NCBI RefSeq assembly: GCF_000253295.1
Contig: NC_015717.1
Location: 1,922,001 to 1,986,000 of the forward strand
DNA length: 64,000 nt
Origin: Hyphomicrobium sp. MC1
GTDB lineage: Bacteria; Pseudomonadota; Alphaproteobacteria; Rhizobiales; Hyphomicrobiaceae
Direction: 5' to 3'
The translations under genes and the position numbers were made by a program. Below, piece after piece: positions 26,164 to 35,987 of the stretch. The number at the start of each line of letters is the position of its first letter. Positions within the stretch are counted from its first letter, which is position 1. The notes beneath the pieces are model-generated. The model saw only the letters and a list, made by a program, of their open reading frames with translations, was not told the DNA's origin and did no database searches.

Positions 26164-27188
26164 GGTGTTGCCGCAGCGCGGCGGCGGGCGCTCATGTCAG
26201 CTGCGAGCTTCAGCGCAGCCTTGAGGCTCGACGCGGAGGCGACGCCTTTTCCCGCAATCGAAAACGCCGTGCCGTGGTCAGGCGAGGTGCGCACGAAAGG
26301 CAATCCGAGCGTAACGTTGACGCCCTCGTCGAAGGCGAGCGTCTTGATCGGGATGAGGCCCTGATCATGATACATCGCGAGCGCCGCATCGTAGGTCTTG
26401 CGGGCGGCCTCGTGAAACATGGTGTCGGCGGCAGTGGGACCGGTCGCGTCGATGCCCTCGGCGCGCAGTCGCTCGACGGCAGGGCGGACGATGTCGCGAT
26501 CTTCCGTGCCCAGGGTGCCGTCTTCGCCCGCATGCGGATTGAGGCCGGCGAGGGCGAGGTGTGGTTTCTCGATGCCGAAGTCGCGCTGCAAGGCGGCGTG
26601 GACGATGCGCGCCGTGCTGACGATCTTATCGGTCGTGAGAAGAGAAGGAACGTCCTTCAAAGGCACGTGGATCGTCACAGGCACGACGCGAAGCACGGGC
26701 GCGGCGATCATCATCACGGGTTCGGCGCGCTCGGACGGCCAGAACTCGTTTGCGAGCGCGCCGAGAAATTCGGTATGGCCGGGATGCTCGAAGCCTGCTT
26801 CGTAGAGAACCGACTTGGCGATCGGGTTGGTGACGACGGCTGCGGCGCGACCTGCTGCAACGTCAGCCACCGCCCGGCGGATCGCTTGGATCGTCGCTTC
26901 GCCGTTGGCGACGTCGGGGCTGCCTGCGATGGCAGGCGCCGACAGCGGAACCGGAACGACGGGTAGGGCATCGGGGAAGACCAGCGCAGCCGCACCGGCA
27001 TTCGCAACCGGCATGATTGCGGTTTCCGGATCGAGGGCTGAGGCGCGGGCCTGTGCGCGCATCAGCTCGATATCGGCATAGATCGCAAAAGGCGGAATCG
27101 CGTCGGCGGATCGGTCCTGCCAGGCGCGCAGCGCCAGTTCGGGACCGATACCGGCAGGGTCGCCCATCGTCAGGGCAAGGGGAGGCAT
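26160..27188 (-). CDS. pdxA: 4-hydroxythreonine-4-phosphate dehydrogenase
   Basis: Oxidises 4-phosphohydroxy-L-threonine in DXP-dependent pyridoxal phosphate synthesis. The N-terminal LALTMGDPAGIGPELALRAW is diagnostic, and the central ALAGLNPHAGEDGTLG and C-terminal MYHDQGLIPIKTLAFD segments carry metal-binding His/Asp. Length 342 fits. The order surA-pdxA-rsmA matches many proteobacteria. Confidence 0.96.
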   Translation of the reverse strand: MPPLALTMGDPAGIGPELALRAWQDRSADAIPPFAIYADIELMRAQARASALDPETAIMPVANAGAAALVFPDALPVVPVPLSAPAIAGSPDVANGEATIQAIRRAVADVAAGRAAAVVTNPIAKSVLYEAGFEHPGHTEFLGALANEFWPSERAEPVMMIAAPVLRVVPVTIHVPLKDVPSLLTTDKIVSTARIVHAALQRDFGIEKPHLALAGLNPHAGEDGTLGTEDRDIVRPAVERLRAEGIDATGPTAADTMFHEAARKTYDAALAMYHDQGLIPIKTLAFDEGVNVTLGLPFVRTSPDHGTAFSIAGKGVASASSLKAALKLAADMSARRRAAATP

Positions 27189-27238
27189 GGGGATAGGGGG
27201 CAGCTTGTGTAAATCCGAGTGAGGGGGCGCCTGGCCCT

Positions 27239-28579
27239 CTACTTGGAGCCGACGTCGATACGGTACTCGATGTGGGCATCCTCACGCAAATCCTTGAGAT
27301 AGCGCTTGGCCATCAGCTCGAACTCTTTCTGCTTCAGCTCGCCTTCGGCCTGGTTGCGCTGGACCTCAGACGCCTTGACGGCATCGCGACCGCAGACGAC
27401 CCATAGCTCAATGGCGCCGTTGTTCACGGCCGGCGGCAGCATTTCGCCATTGGCAGCGTTAAGGAGCAGCGTGCGGGTCGGTTCAGGGATGGTCGCGGGC
27501 CGCTGCTTGCCGAGGTTTTCGAAGCGGGCGCCGGTGACGCCCATTGCCGCCTGCGCCGTCGACTGGCAACCGGTGAATTTCTGCCGGATCTTGTCGGCGT
27601 CCTGGATGCGCGCCGCGATGCCGTGCTCTTCGATCTTGGCCGGCATGGCGATGCGGATGCGCTGAAGCTGCAACTCGATATCGTCGTTGGCGGATGTGGC
27701 CGAGGCGACGAGCTTATCGACGTCCCGGTTCGACACGTTGATCAAAGGCGCGAATTTTTTCTTCACGACCTCGTTCCAGGACAGCGTTGCACGGATGCGG
27801 CCCTTGATGGGTTCGAGGCTACCGCCGATCTGCTTCTGGAACTGCTCGACCGTCATCTTGTTGCGTTCGGCGATGCTCTTGACGATCATGTCGACCTGAG
27901 AGTCGTCGATCGTCACGCTTTGGCGTTTTGCTTCCTGCGTCTTGAGGCGGTCGTCGATCAATTCTTCCAGAGCTTGCTTTTTCATCGCCGGCAGGGCCGA
28001 TGCGCGGGCGCTTTCGAAGGCCCGGCGCTGCAGGCTCATGCCGTATTCCTTCTTGCGTTGCTCGAAGATGGCGATGATCTGCTCACGCGATTTACCTTGG
28101 TTGTCGCGCGCCGTCTGCTGCAGGATTTCCTTCAAGTGCTCCGACGTTCTCGGGTCCTTGATGATGGCTTGGAAGTTGGCTTTCGCCTGGCTCTGAATAT
28201 TCGTGCCGCTGAGCATCATGGCGCGCTGGTCAACTTCATAGCCGGTGATCGGCTCGTCGTTGACGAGGGCGACGATCGAGCGCTGCTCGGCCGTGGGCGG
28301 GCCGGACAAGTCGCGGCTCGCCGTGGCGGCGCTGCCGGGATCGATGGATTTCTTGCCGTGCCGTTTCTGGCCCTTGCCGGTGTCGGGCAAGGTATCGCCA
28401 ATCGACGGCTTCTGCGTCGCCGCAGAGGTACCATCGCCGGTCACGGCGACCGTTCCGTTCTGAGCTGCGGCCGAGATCGAAAAGGCGATGCAGGCGGCAG
28501 CCGCCAGCACACAGCGTCCGATGTTTCCGGATCCCAGGGTTCCGGATAATCCTGCAGTCATGCTCCGTCTCAGCGGCAT
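27239..28579 (-). CDS. surA: SurA-type periplasmic chaperone/peptidyl-prolyl isomerase
   Basis: Periplasmic chaperone for outer-membrane proteins. The signal peptide is at about residues 7-40 (CVLAAAACIAFSISAAAQ). The SurA N-terminal domain starts near IVALVNDEPITGYEVDQRAMM and runs to about 260. A diverged C-terminal region (about 285-440) may hold one parvulin-like domain. Its context between lptD and pdxA supports SurA. The first ATG lacks a good ribosome-binding site, and the ATG six codons later (28561) is an alternative. Confidence 0.87.
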   Translation of the reverse strand: MPLRRSMTAGLSGTLGSGNIGRCVLAAAACIAFSISAAAQNGTVAVTGDGTSAATQKPSIGDTLPDTGKGQKRHGKKSIDPGSAATASRDLSGPPTAEQRSIVALVNDEPITGYEVDQRAMMLSGTNIQSQAKANFQAIIKDPRTSEHLKEILQQTARDNQGKSREQIIAIFEQRKKEYGMSLQRRAFESARASALPAMKKQALEELIDDRLKTQEAKRQSVTIDDSQVDMIVKSIAERNKMTVEQFQKQIGGSLEPIKGRIRATLSWNEVVKKKFAPLINVSNRDVDKLVASATSANDDIELQLQRIRIAMPAKIEEHGIAARIQDADKIRQKFTGCQSTAQAAMGVTGARFENLGKQRPATIPEPTRTLLLNAANGEMLPPAVNNGAIELWVVCGRDAVKASEVQRNQAEGELKQKEFELMAKRYLKDLREDAHIEYRIDVGSK

Positions 28580-28683
28580 GCGTTAACGACACCCTGTAGC
28601 GTTCGATTCGGCCACGTGGAGCATAGCTCGGCCCCACCTGTTCAACCGGCCTTATCCACATGAAGAGTGGCCAAAATCCGGTT

Positions 28684-28724
28684 TTCGCGCTGTTTTCGAA
28701 CTCAAGGTTCAGGACCAGCGCGAA
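28684..28724 (-). other. Intercistronic hairpin between lptD and surA
   Basis: Perfect 9-bp arms TTCGCGCTG (28684-28692) and CAGCGCGAA (28716-28724) enclose a loop that itself contains GAAC/GTTC. It begins 7 bp after the lptD stop in transcription direction. There is no T-run, so it may be an mRNA processing or stability element that adjusts surA relative to lptD rather than a terminator. Confidence 0.5.
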
Positions 28725-28730
28725 CAGGGA

Positions 28731-31271
28731 TCAGTTGGTGCGCTGGTCGCCACCCAAATTGAAGTCGGTTCCCGTCGAGGTCGCGAAGTCGCCGAGGTGC
28801 TTAAACTCGAAGCGCAGCATGATCGTCTGATCAGGCTCGATCGATTCATCCGAGTAGTTCGACTGGATGTAGGACGCGGTCAGGGCGAAGCACTCGTCGA
28901 CATACTTCAGGTTGATGCTGTCGTAGCGGAAGTTGCCTTCCTGGAGGTTGTAGCGAGACGATCCGCCGATGCTCCAGCGGTTGGTGAGCTGCAGGGTGGC
29001 TGCCGCCAATACTTCCTCTTCGCGTGAGAGCGTCGCGATGGTGTCTGGGTTTTCGGGATCGGTGAAAAGAGCGTCGGCATCGTAGGAGTAGCCGGCCTGG
29101 ACCGACAACGGACCCCAGCTCGTGATCATGGAGGAATCCATACGCTTCAATGCGAAGGTCGACTGATCGAAGCGGCTCTGCGAGATGATGCGGAAGTTGC
29201 TCAGCGGCGCAAGGTAAGCACCGATCACGTAGTCCGAGCGATCGGTCTCGAGGCCATTATAGGGATTAAAGACGTAGTTGCCGTCGGCATTGCGGCCAGG
29301 GTTGAGATAAATGTTGTCGCCCGACAGATGATAGCTCTGACCGGCAAGGAAACGGGCATAGCCGCCGTCGTTGGACTGGAACGTGTACTGCAGACCGGCA
29401 TTGACGCGCGTGCCCGTCTCGATGCGGTCATAGCCCGAGAATTTCGAGGTCGAGAACAGGTTGGTGTCGTCAAACACGAGGCTCTGCGCGTCTTCATCGG
29501 GTAGACGGCGCTGCGGAATGCTCTCCTGGTGCGCCACGATCTGGCCGATCGGCTCGATGATGTGCGTGCCGGCGGCGTTTGTCGCGGCCCAGGGATAAGA
29601 CACGGTCATGCCGCCGTCGACGACGCCGCGCGTTACGGTGTCGGAGAAAACCTGGGACGACGCGACTGCGGTGCCGGCTTGGTTCAGCACAACGCTTTGA
29701 GGGTTCGTCGCGTTGTCATACTGATAGACGTCGCCACGGATATCCGCGAACGGCGTGTAGCTGATGCCGATGGCGTCCGTCAGGCGGCGGCGCCATTTGA
29801 GTTCGCTGACAATGCGGTTGACGTTCTCATCTGTCTGGCGGCCGGTCATTGGATCGACGAGGGCGCCATCCGCGCGCGTGAAGCTCAGGATGTTGGTGTT
29901 CCACCTGAGCTCGCCGCCGACCACAGGGTCCTTGAAGACATAATTGTAGTCGATGATCGGGTGCGTGTAGCTCTCGGTCTGCTGCGTGTCATTCGTGAGC
30001 AGGCCGCCGAACTGATAGAGCTTGGCGCTGAAGTAATTGCGGTCGGACTGGCCGGTCAAATAGATCTGGTTGACGCGGTCTGTGACGAGGATGCTGTCGA
30101 GCTTATAGAAGCGGCGGAACTGGTCGTCGCTTTCCACGATCGCGTCCCAGCCGAACTTCCACCAGCTCGACAACGAGAACTGACCGTGCGTCTCGACGCT
30201 GCCGCGCAGGCCATCGAGATCTTTGTTGTCCGCCGGCGCGCCTGGGAGATCGCGATAATTTTGGTCGATGCCCGCGAGACGAACATTGAACTGGCCGTTG
30301 GCCAGCCGTTGCCGCCACTCGGCCTTCATCATCAAGCCCTGATCGCTGAAATAGATTGGCTCGAGCGTCGCGTCGTAGTTCGGCGCCAGGTTGAAGAAAT
30401 AAGGGATGCCGGTGATGTAGCCGAGCGTCGAGGAGTGGCCGTAGTCAGGCGTCAGGAAACCCGATTTCCGCTTCACGGTCGGGTCCGGGCTCTGGAAGTA
30501 GGGCAGGTAGAAGATCGGCTGGCCGTAGATCTCGAAGTAGGCGTCCTGGTAGGTGAGCGTTGCGGCCGACTGATCGTGGATGATGCGCGTCGCGCTGATA
30601 CACCAGAGCGGCGGAGTACCACCGTCGCTTTGGCACGGCGTGAAGCGGCCGTTGTGGAACTCCGTGATGTTGCCTTCGCGCCGGGTCGCGCGGTCAGCGG
30701 AGATGTGAGATTTGTCCTTCGACGTGATCGAAAGCGCCGATACGAAGCCGTCACGGAAGTCGTCGGTCAGGGTGTAGCGATCAGCGTGGACGATGTTGCC
30801 CTGAGGCTCTTTCAGCGTAACGTTGCCGATGGCCGTGAGCGTGCCAGCGCTTTGATCGTAAACGACTTCGTCGGCGGTCAGGATGTAGTTGTTGTAGAAA
30901 ATCTCGACGTTGCCGCGTGAAATGACGCGGTCGCCCGATTTGTCATAGATCAGCTGATCGCCCTGCAGACGCATGGGCTGGGCGCGGTCGAGATTGGTGT
31001 TGATCTTGCCGAAAATCGCACTCGGCGAGTTGGCCGCGCCAAACGATGAATTGGCGGATGATTTCTTTTTGCTGCCACCCACCGTTCCACTGGGATCAGT
31101 GACCTGCGCATCGTAGGTTTGAGCGCCCGCACGTGGGGCGAATTCGGTAGAGGCGCTGACGAGCGTCAGGACGCACAGAAGCGCACGAGCGATCCCGCCC
31201 ACCTTCCGGTGGCGAGAACCCTCGCGTGACGACCCGCAACCCTCATGCGGTGTCCGCGCTTCACGCATCAC
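28731..31271 (-). CDS. lptD: LPS-assembly protein LptD
   Basis: Outer-membrane beta-barrel that inserts LPS into the outer leaflet with LptE. A basic N-terminus and signal peptide (to about 50, RAGAQ) precede an OstA/LptA-like beta-jellyroll (about 95-200). The large C-terminal barrel (about 300-846) is rich in aromatic alternating strands. Cys residues are in TPCQSDG, LWCISA and DECFALT. The start is GTG 31271, 8 bases from an AGGAGG site lying in the lptG end. The ATG at 31268 is the alternative. It directly follows lptG. Confidence 0.94.
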   Translation of the reverse strand: MMREARTPHEGCGSSREGSRHRKVGGIARALLCVLTLVSASTEFAPRAGAQTYDAQVTDPSGTVGGSKKKSSANSSFGAANSPSAIFGKINTNLDRAQPMRLQGDQLIYDKSGDRVISRGNVEIFYNNYILTADEVVYDQSAGTLTAIGNVTLKEPQGNIVHADRYTLTDDFRDGFVSALSITSKDKSHISADRATRREGNITEFHNGRFTPCQSDGGTPPLWCISATRIIHDQSAATLTYQDAYFEIYGQPIFYLPYFQSPDPTVKRKSGFLTPDYGHSSTLGYITGIPYFFNLAPNYDATLEPIYFSDQGLMMKAEWRQRLANGQFNVRLAGIDQNYRDLPGAPADNKDLDGLRGSVETHGQFSLSSWWKFGWDAIVESDDQFRRFYKLDSILVTDRVNQIYLTGQSDRNYFSAKLYQFGGLLTNDTQQTESYTHPIIDYNYVFKDPVVGGELRWNTNILSFTRADGALVDPMTGRQTDENVNRIVSELKWRRRLTDAIGISYTPFADIRGDVYQYDNATNPQSVVLNQAGTAVASSQVFSDTVTRGVVDGGMTVSYPWAATNAAGTHIIEPIGQIVAHQESIPQRRLPDEDAQSLVFDDTNLFSTSKFSGYDRIETGTRVNAGLQYTFQSNDGGYARFLAGQSYHLSGDNIYLNPGRNADGNYVFNPYNGLETDRSDYVIGAYLAPLSNFRIISQSRFDQSTFALKRMDSSMITSWGPLSVQAGYSYDADALFTDPENPDTIATLSREEEVLAAATLQLTNRWSIGGSSRYNLQEGNFRYDSINLKYVDECFALTASYIQSNYSDESIEPDQTIMLRFEFKHLGDFATSTGTDFNLGGDQRTN

Positions 31272-32366
31272 TCAGCCATCCTCCTGGTGCAACAGCACCG
31301 TAGTCGAGATGATCAGAATAAGGATCACAGGCACCCACGCAGCGACCCACGCCGGCGCAAGCCCCGCGATCCCAATTTGCCTCGCAATTTCCGAGAACAA
31401 GAAGAAACTAACCCCACCGATCATCCCTGTCGTAACCATAGTCTGGATGCCACCAGAGCGGAATGACCGCAATGACACAGTGGCCGCCAAAAGGACCATC
31501 GCCATGCACAGGAGTGGACGGACCAGCAGCGACTGATATTGAACGCGCAAGCGTTCCGTCGAAAGTCCAGCCTTATCAGCGGCTTCTATGAGTTCAGGCA
31601 GGTCCCAAAACGAGACCGAAAAAACGGTGCCGAGGGCCTCTTGTACACGGTCCGGCGTCAGGTAAGTGGATACAAGGTACGACTTGAATTTTTCCGGCTG
31701 CTGGCCGAGGCGTGAAACCCATGCATCCTTAAGGTCCCAGTAGCCGTCTTTGAGCTCGGCTTCGCTGGCGTCGACACGCTCTGAGAAGTGCCCCTGACGA
31801 TCATAAGCGAGGATCATCACGCCTGTCAGCGTCAGGCCACGGTTCGAAGCCGCTGCGGCGCCGAGAACTGATTCCCCATCGACGCCATCCTGTCGGATCC
31901 ACGAGCCACCGCCTTGGGCTCGTAAGAGGTTGTTGTCGTTGCCGAACGCTTTGGCAAACACCTTTTCGGATTTGGCTCGGCCTTTGGCGGCCAGCGGGTT
32001 GTAGACCGTAACGCCCAGCACGCCGACGACGAGGCCGACGATCAGTCCCGGCACCAGAAATTGCCAGACGGACATGCCGCCCGCGCGCATGACGGCGAGT
32101 TCGCTTTTGCGATTGAGGTGGAGGAGGGCGGCCAGCGCGCCGACGAGCACGGCGAACCCGAGCAAGAACTCGACATAGGCTCCGAGACGCAGCATGGCGA
32201 TCAGGACGAGCGTGTGTGCCGGGACGTTGCCGAACTTGCTCGATTGGCGGAGCAACTCGACAAAGTCGATCATGAAGATGAGCATTGCACAGACCGCGAG
32301 CGTCGAGGTGATCGCGACCAAAAACATCTTGGCAATGTAACGCCAGAGTATGAACGAGTTCCTCAT
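31272..32366 (-). CDS. lptG: LPS export permease LptG
   Basis: Inner-membrane half of the LptB2FG ABC exporter that extracts LPS for transport to LptD. The YjgP/YjgQ family layout is clear: two or three N-terminal membrane helices (to about 110), a periplasmic jellyroll, then three C-terminal helices (about 265-360). The start at 32366 gives 364 residues (MRNSFILWRYIAKM) and an ATGA overlap with lptF. The longer in-frame reading lies inside lptF and is rejected. It is assigned LptG by its order after lptF. Confidence 0.92.
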   Translation of the reverse strand: MRNSFILWRYIAKMFLVAITSTLAVCAMLIFMIDFVELLRQSSKFGNVPAHTLVLIAMLRLGAYVEFLLGFAVLVGALAALLHLNRKSELAVMRAGGMSVWQFLVPGLIVGLVVGVLGVTVYNPLAAKGRAKSEKVFAKAFGNDNNLLRAQGGGSWIRQDGVDGESVLGAAAASNRGLTLTGVMILAYDRQGHFSERVDASEAELKDGYWDLKDAWVSRLGQQPEKFKSYLVSTYLTPDRVQEALGTVFSVSFWDLPELIEAADKAGLSTERLRVQYQSLLVRPLLCMAMVLLAATVSLRSFRSGGIQTMVTTGMIGGVSFFLFSEIARQIGIAGLAPAWVAAWVPVILILIISTTVLLHQEDG

Positions 32367-33553
32367 GACGCGAATTTCCGGCGCGGCATGACAAGGCGAA
32401 TGATGTTGGCCCAAATGGCCGCGCCGGTATCAAGGAACAGTCCAACGATGCGGGATGGACGGCGTTGCCGATCAGCGCGCTTGATGACGATCAGAGACAG
32501 GATGATTGCTGAAATCGGCGTCCCGTAGAGGAAAAACAGCATCGTCGGATTGCGCGCGACGGCGCTGTTCAACGCCAGGCCTGCCATCCGGCATGCCGCG
32601 CCGAGCAGGAAGGTGAGAACGAGGCTTTGCATTCGGCTCGAACGGGTTGAGCGCGCTTGGCCGACAAAAGCGATGATCAGGAAAGCGAATGCGATCGGGT
32701 AAAGTGGACTGACGAGACGCTCGTTGATTTCGGCACGGAACTGTCCTGCCTGGGATTTATAGAGCTTGCTGTCCGGGTCGGGGTGTACCAGCTCATTCCA
32801 ATAGCGCTCGCGGGGCTTCAGCTCGCCCGAGCCATCGCTCTGGGGTTCGAACTGGTCGAGATCGACGATGTATTTGTCAAAGGCGATGATCTGCGGCGGG
32901 CCTTCGGCATCTGAGCGGCGAATGATGTGGCCGGTCGTCATGACGAGGTAGGCGGTGCCGTCCTGCTTCACGATGGTGCCGTGCTCGGCGAGGTAGGTCT
33001 GCGATTGCGCCTTGTTGCGCGTGTCGTTCATGACCAGACCCAAAAGCTCGCCGTCTGCGGACCGGTCGCGGATATGAAACATCAAATCTTGCTCGGGGCT
33101 TGAAAAGCGGCCGGGCTGAATGACTTGTGTCAGCAGATCGCTGCGCACCTGGACCATGTACTCGCGCAGCAAGCGCATGCTCCACGGCTGCGCGAAGTGG
33201 CTGACCAGGGCCAAGAAAATGCTGACGAGGAACGCCAGGAGGAGGAGGGGGCGGGCCACCGTCCATACCGTCGAACCTGCCGCGGAAAGGACGATCAGCT
33301 CGCTGTCGGTGTTCAGCCGGTTGAGGGTCTGAAGGGCGCCGATCAGCAGCGAGAACGGCGCGATGATCGCCATGAGGTTCGGTACCGCGAGAGACGTGAC
33401 GCGGACGAGCATCCAGGTGTCCTGACCCTGGCTGGTCACGACGTTGAACTGGCGCAGAGCCAGCGCGATCCAAACGATACCGGTCAAAGATATGAGAATG
33501 AGCAGGAACGAACTCGCCGCCTGCCGGAACACATATCTTGAGAAAATTCGCAT
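32363..33553 (-). CDS. lptF: LPS export permease LptF
   Basis: Partner of LptG in the LptB2FG exporter. The 396-residue protein starts MRIFSRYVFRQAASSF with membrane helices near 12-35, 55-80 and 100-120. A soluble periplasmic region spans about 130-290, and further helices run from about 295-375. As first gene of lptF-lptG-lptD-surA-pdxA-rsmA it likely carries the operon promoter upstream, in the 33.6-33.9 kb gap. Confidence 0.92.
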   Translation of the reverse strand: MRIFSRYVFRQAASSFLLILISLTGIVWIALALRQFNVVTSQGQDTWMLVRVTSLAVPNLMAIIAPFSLLIGALQTLNRLNTDSELIVLSAAGSTVWTVARPLLLLAFLVSIFLALVSHFAQPWSMRLLREYMVQVRSDLLTQVIQPGRFSSPEQDLMFHIRDRSADGELLGLVMNDTRNKAQSQTYLAEHGTIVKQDGTAYLVMTTGHIIRRSDAEGPPQIIAFDKYIVDLDQFEPQSDGSGELKPRERYWNELVHPDPDSKLYKSQAGQFRAEINERLVSPLYPIAFAFLIIAFVGQARSTRSSRMQSLVLTFLLGAACRMAGLALNSAVARNPTMLFFLYGTPISAIILSLIVIKRADRQRRPSRIVGLFLDTGAAIWANIIRLVMPRRKFAS

Positions 33554-33932
33554 GCCTTAGCCGTCCCCGCTTCCGTCACCCGACAGAAGCTCCCCCCGCT
33601 GTCACCGCCGGCTTCCGCAGTGATCCCTTCCGGCTCCCATACCACAGTGGCAGAATTTCGGCTGTTCAGAGTTGTCCCGCCGTGCGATATATTACAAAAA
33701 ACCTACTTGCATCGCAGATAGTTAGGCCGTTTGAGGGCCTTAGCCGGAATTGCCTGCACAACGGCTTGCTTGCCACGCCTTTGCGAACGACTAAGTTGTG
33801 CGCGGCCATGCTGCCCCGTCCCGCCCGCCTTGACCAGGCCCGCGAGTCGTCCCGTGGATCGGCGTCCGCGTCCAGCCCCTGCTTTTCTCATCCCGGATCG
33901 GGATCTCATCTTAACTTGGAGTCGTCTTGAAA
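33554..33932. promoter_or_regulatory. Divergent promoter region lptF / pepA
   Basis: No credible gene is present in this gap. It must hold promoters for the LPS-export operon (minus) and pepA (plus). The best minus-strand candidate is a TAATAT -10 box in the AT-rich patch at about 33687-33697, with no good -35. On the plus strand TTGACC near 33828 is a weak -35 candidate. Both calls are tentative. Confidence 0.35.
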
Positions 33933-35462
33933 ATGTCCGATCGCTTCGAAATTGCCTTTGCGCCTCTCAGTGCCGAACCGGAGACGGTGACCGTCGTATT
34001 CGCGGGCGATGGACTGGTGCTCGGCACGCGGGCGCGCGAGTTTGATACGAAGTCCGCAAGCGCGATCAGCAAGGCTGCTGCAGCTGCCGACTTCAAAGGC
34101 AAATACAAGTCGTCGATCGAAATTCTGGCGCCCGCAAAGCTCGGAATTGACCGGCTTATTCTCACCGGCCTCGGCAAGGCCGGTGCGCTGACCGAGCAGC
34201 AGGCCATCGATCTTGGCGGCGCGGTGCTGGCAGCCATCCAAGCGCGCAAGGGCAACACAGCATGTGTGATCGTCGACGTCGAAGGCACCGAGACGCTGTC
34301 GGCGGATGAGATCGCGGCGCTCATTGCCCAAGGCGCCATGCTTCGTCACTACAACTTCAAAAAGTACATGACGAAGAAGTCCGGCGATGAGAACGCGGAC
34401 AAGGATGGGCTGAAGAAGCTCGTCATCCAGGTGCCGCATCCGGACAAGGCGAAAGCTGCCTTCCAACCGCTCAAGGCCGTCGCCAACGGCGTCAACCTAG
34501 CGCGCGATCTCGTCAACGAGCCGGCCAACATCCTTGGTCCGGTCGAACTCGCAGAGAAAACGAAAGCGCTCGAAAAGCTCGGTGTCGACGTCGAAATTCT
34601 TGATGTGAAAGACATGGAGAAGCTTGGCATGGGCTCGCTGCTGTCGGTCGGCCAAGGTAGCGTGCGGCCGTCGCGGCTTGCGGTCATGGTGTGGAACGGC
34701 GCCAAGGGATCGAAGAAGCAGAAGCCGATCTGTTTCGTCGGCAAGGGCGTCGTGTTCGACACCGGCGGTATCTCGATCAAGCCCGCGGCCGGCATGGAAG
34801 ACATGAAGGGCGACATGGGTGGCGCAGCAGCCGTGATCGGGACGATGCACGCGCTCGCCGAACGCAAGGCCAACGTCAATGCCGTCGGTCTCGTCGGCTG
34901 CGTGGAGAACATGCCGTCCGGCAACGCGACCCGTCCGGGCGATATCGTCACCTCGATGTCGGGCCAGACGATCGAAGTCATCAATACGGATGCCGAAGGC
35001 CGCCTCGTGCTCGCCGACGTGCTCTGGTACGCGCAGGAGCAATTCAAGCCGAAGCTCGTCATCGACCTCGCGACGCTGACGGGCGCGATCATGGTGGCGC
35101 TCGGCAAGGAGTATGCGGGTCTGTTCTCCAATGAGGACAAGCTCGCCGATGAGCTCCTGGCGGCGTCACGTGCGACTGGCGAGAAGCTATGGCGGATGCC
35201 GCTCGATAAAGCCTTCGACAAGGCGATGGATTCGAAGAACGCCGATATGAAGAATGCCGGCGGCCGCTGGGCCGGTGCAGCGACGGCCGCGGCCTTCCTG
35301 CAGCGCTTCATCCAGAAAGATACGCCCTGGAGCCATATCGACCTTGCCGGCACGGCGATGGACGGCAGCCGTAACGACATCAACCAAAGCTGGGGCGCCG
35401 GCTGGGGCGTGCGGCTGCTCAACGCGTTCGTCGCGGAGCATCACGAAAAGGGTGAGAAGTAA
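33933..35462 (+). CDS. pepA: Leucyl aminopeptidase
   Basis: M17 family metalloaminopeptidase removing N-terminal residues from peptides in the cytoplasm. The 509-residue protein has the signature NTDAEGRLVLADVL near 349-362. Metal ligands are in VGKGVVFDTGGISIKP and MKGDMGGAA. The N-terminal regulatory domain spans about 1-165. ATG 33933 is used. A TTG six bases upstream has better spacing to GGAG and cannot be excluded. A hairpin terminator follows the stop. Confidence 0.96.
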   Translation: MSDRFEIAFAPLSAEPETVTVVFAGDGLVLGTRAREFDTKSASAISKAAAAADFKGKYKSSIEILAPAKLGIDRLILTGLGKAGALTEQQAIDLGGAVLAAIQARKGNTACVIVDVEGTETLSADEIAALIAQGAMLRHYNFKKYMTKKSGDENADKDGLKKLVIQVPHPDKAKAAFQPLKAVANGVNLARDLVNEPANILGPVELAEKTKALEKLGVDVEILDVKDMEKLGMGSLLSVGQGSVRPSRLAVMVWNGAKGSKKQKPICFVGKGVVFDTGGISIKPAAGMEDMKGDMGGAAAVIGTMHALAERKANVNAVGLVGCVENMPSGNATRPGDIVTSMSGQTIEVINTDAEGRLVLADVLWYAQEQFKPKLVIDLATLTGAIMVALGKEYAGLFSNEDKLADELLAASRATGEKLWRMPLDKAFDKAMDSKNADMKNAGGRWAGAATAAAFLQRFIQKDTPWSHIDLAGTAMDGSRNDINQSWGAGWGVRLLNAFVAEHHEKGEK

Positions 35463-35471
35463 TTTTCAGCG

Positions 35472-35506
35472 GCCGAGCCAATTCGGTTCATCTGAGTTGG
35501 TTCGGC
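35472..35506 (+). terminator. pepA terminator hairpin
   Basis: A 13-bp stem (arms 35472-35484 and 35494-35506, two G-U pairs) with a 9-base loop starts 10 bp after the pepA stop and is followed by ACTTTGTATCATTTTG. It is a moderate-quality intrinsic terminator. Confidence 0.6.
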
Positions 35507-35618
35507 ACTTTGTATCATTTTGAAACACATACATCTCCTGTGCTTTGTTTCCATAATACATATTATGCGAAATTTATGTGGGATGCTGGAACGGTCGATT
35601 GCTGGCCCCGGCTCGATT

Positions 35619-35972
35619 TCAATCGGCGCTGAGAACTGTCGACTTCCGATACCAGAACGGAAATGGCGCTCCGATGATGAGCATGACGAACGCCAGGATT
35701 GCGTTGCGCAGCGGACGCCTTTCAAAAGCGGTGCTCTCAATCGAGGTGTAACCCGGCACAGGTTCGCCGCTCGCAATGAGGCGCTGGGCATCGGCAAGGT
35801 CATCTTCGCTGACCAGGAAAGATACGCCGCCGTAGAGGATCGCGAACTGCGGCGCTTGGCAAACGATGTCCTTCCCTGCAAGGACGAAGCGAATGCCGTG
35901 GGCATCGAGCAAGCTCTCGATGACAATCGCCTCCGGCAGCATCAGCGTGGTATGCGCGATCCGAAGCGGCAT
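35619..35972 (-). CDS. DUF2007-like protein with C-terminal membrane anchor
   Basis: The 117-residue protein starts LRIAHTTLMLPEAIVIESLLDAHGIRFVLAG and continues with GGVSFLVSEDDLADAQRLI, which resembles the DUF2007 (putative signal-transducing) fold of roughly 70 residues. One hydrophobic segment at about 89-107 would anchor it to the membrane, and a short polar tail follows. The similarity rests on pattern, and the function is unknown. It lies 15 bp after the next gene upstream on the minus strand, so the two form an operon. Confidence 0.65.
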   Translation of the reverse strand: MPLRIAHTTLMLPEAIVIESLLDAHGIRFVLAGKDIVCQAPQFAILYGGVSFLVSEDDLADAQRLIASGEPVPGYTSIESTAFERRPLRNAILAFVMLIIGAPFPFWYRKSTVLSAD

Positions 35973-35987
35973 CGTTGTCTCTCGCGG

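Noticed and set aside
29529..30920. 463-codon open frame antisense to lptD
   Set aside because: Composition is that of a reverse-frame shadow, and lptD is clearly coding across the same span.
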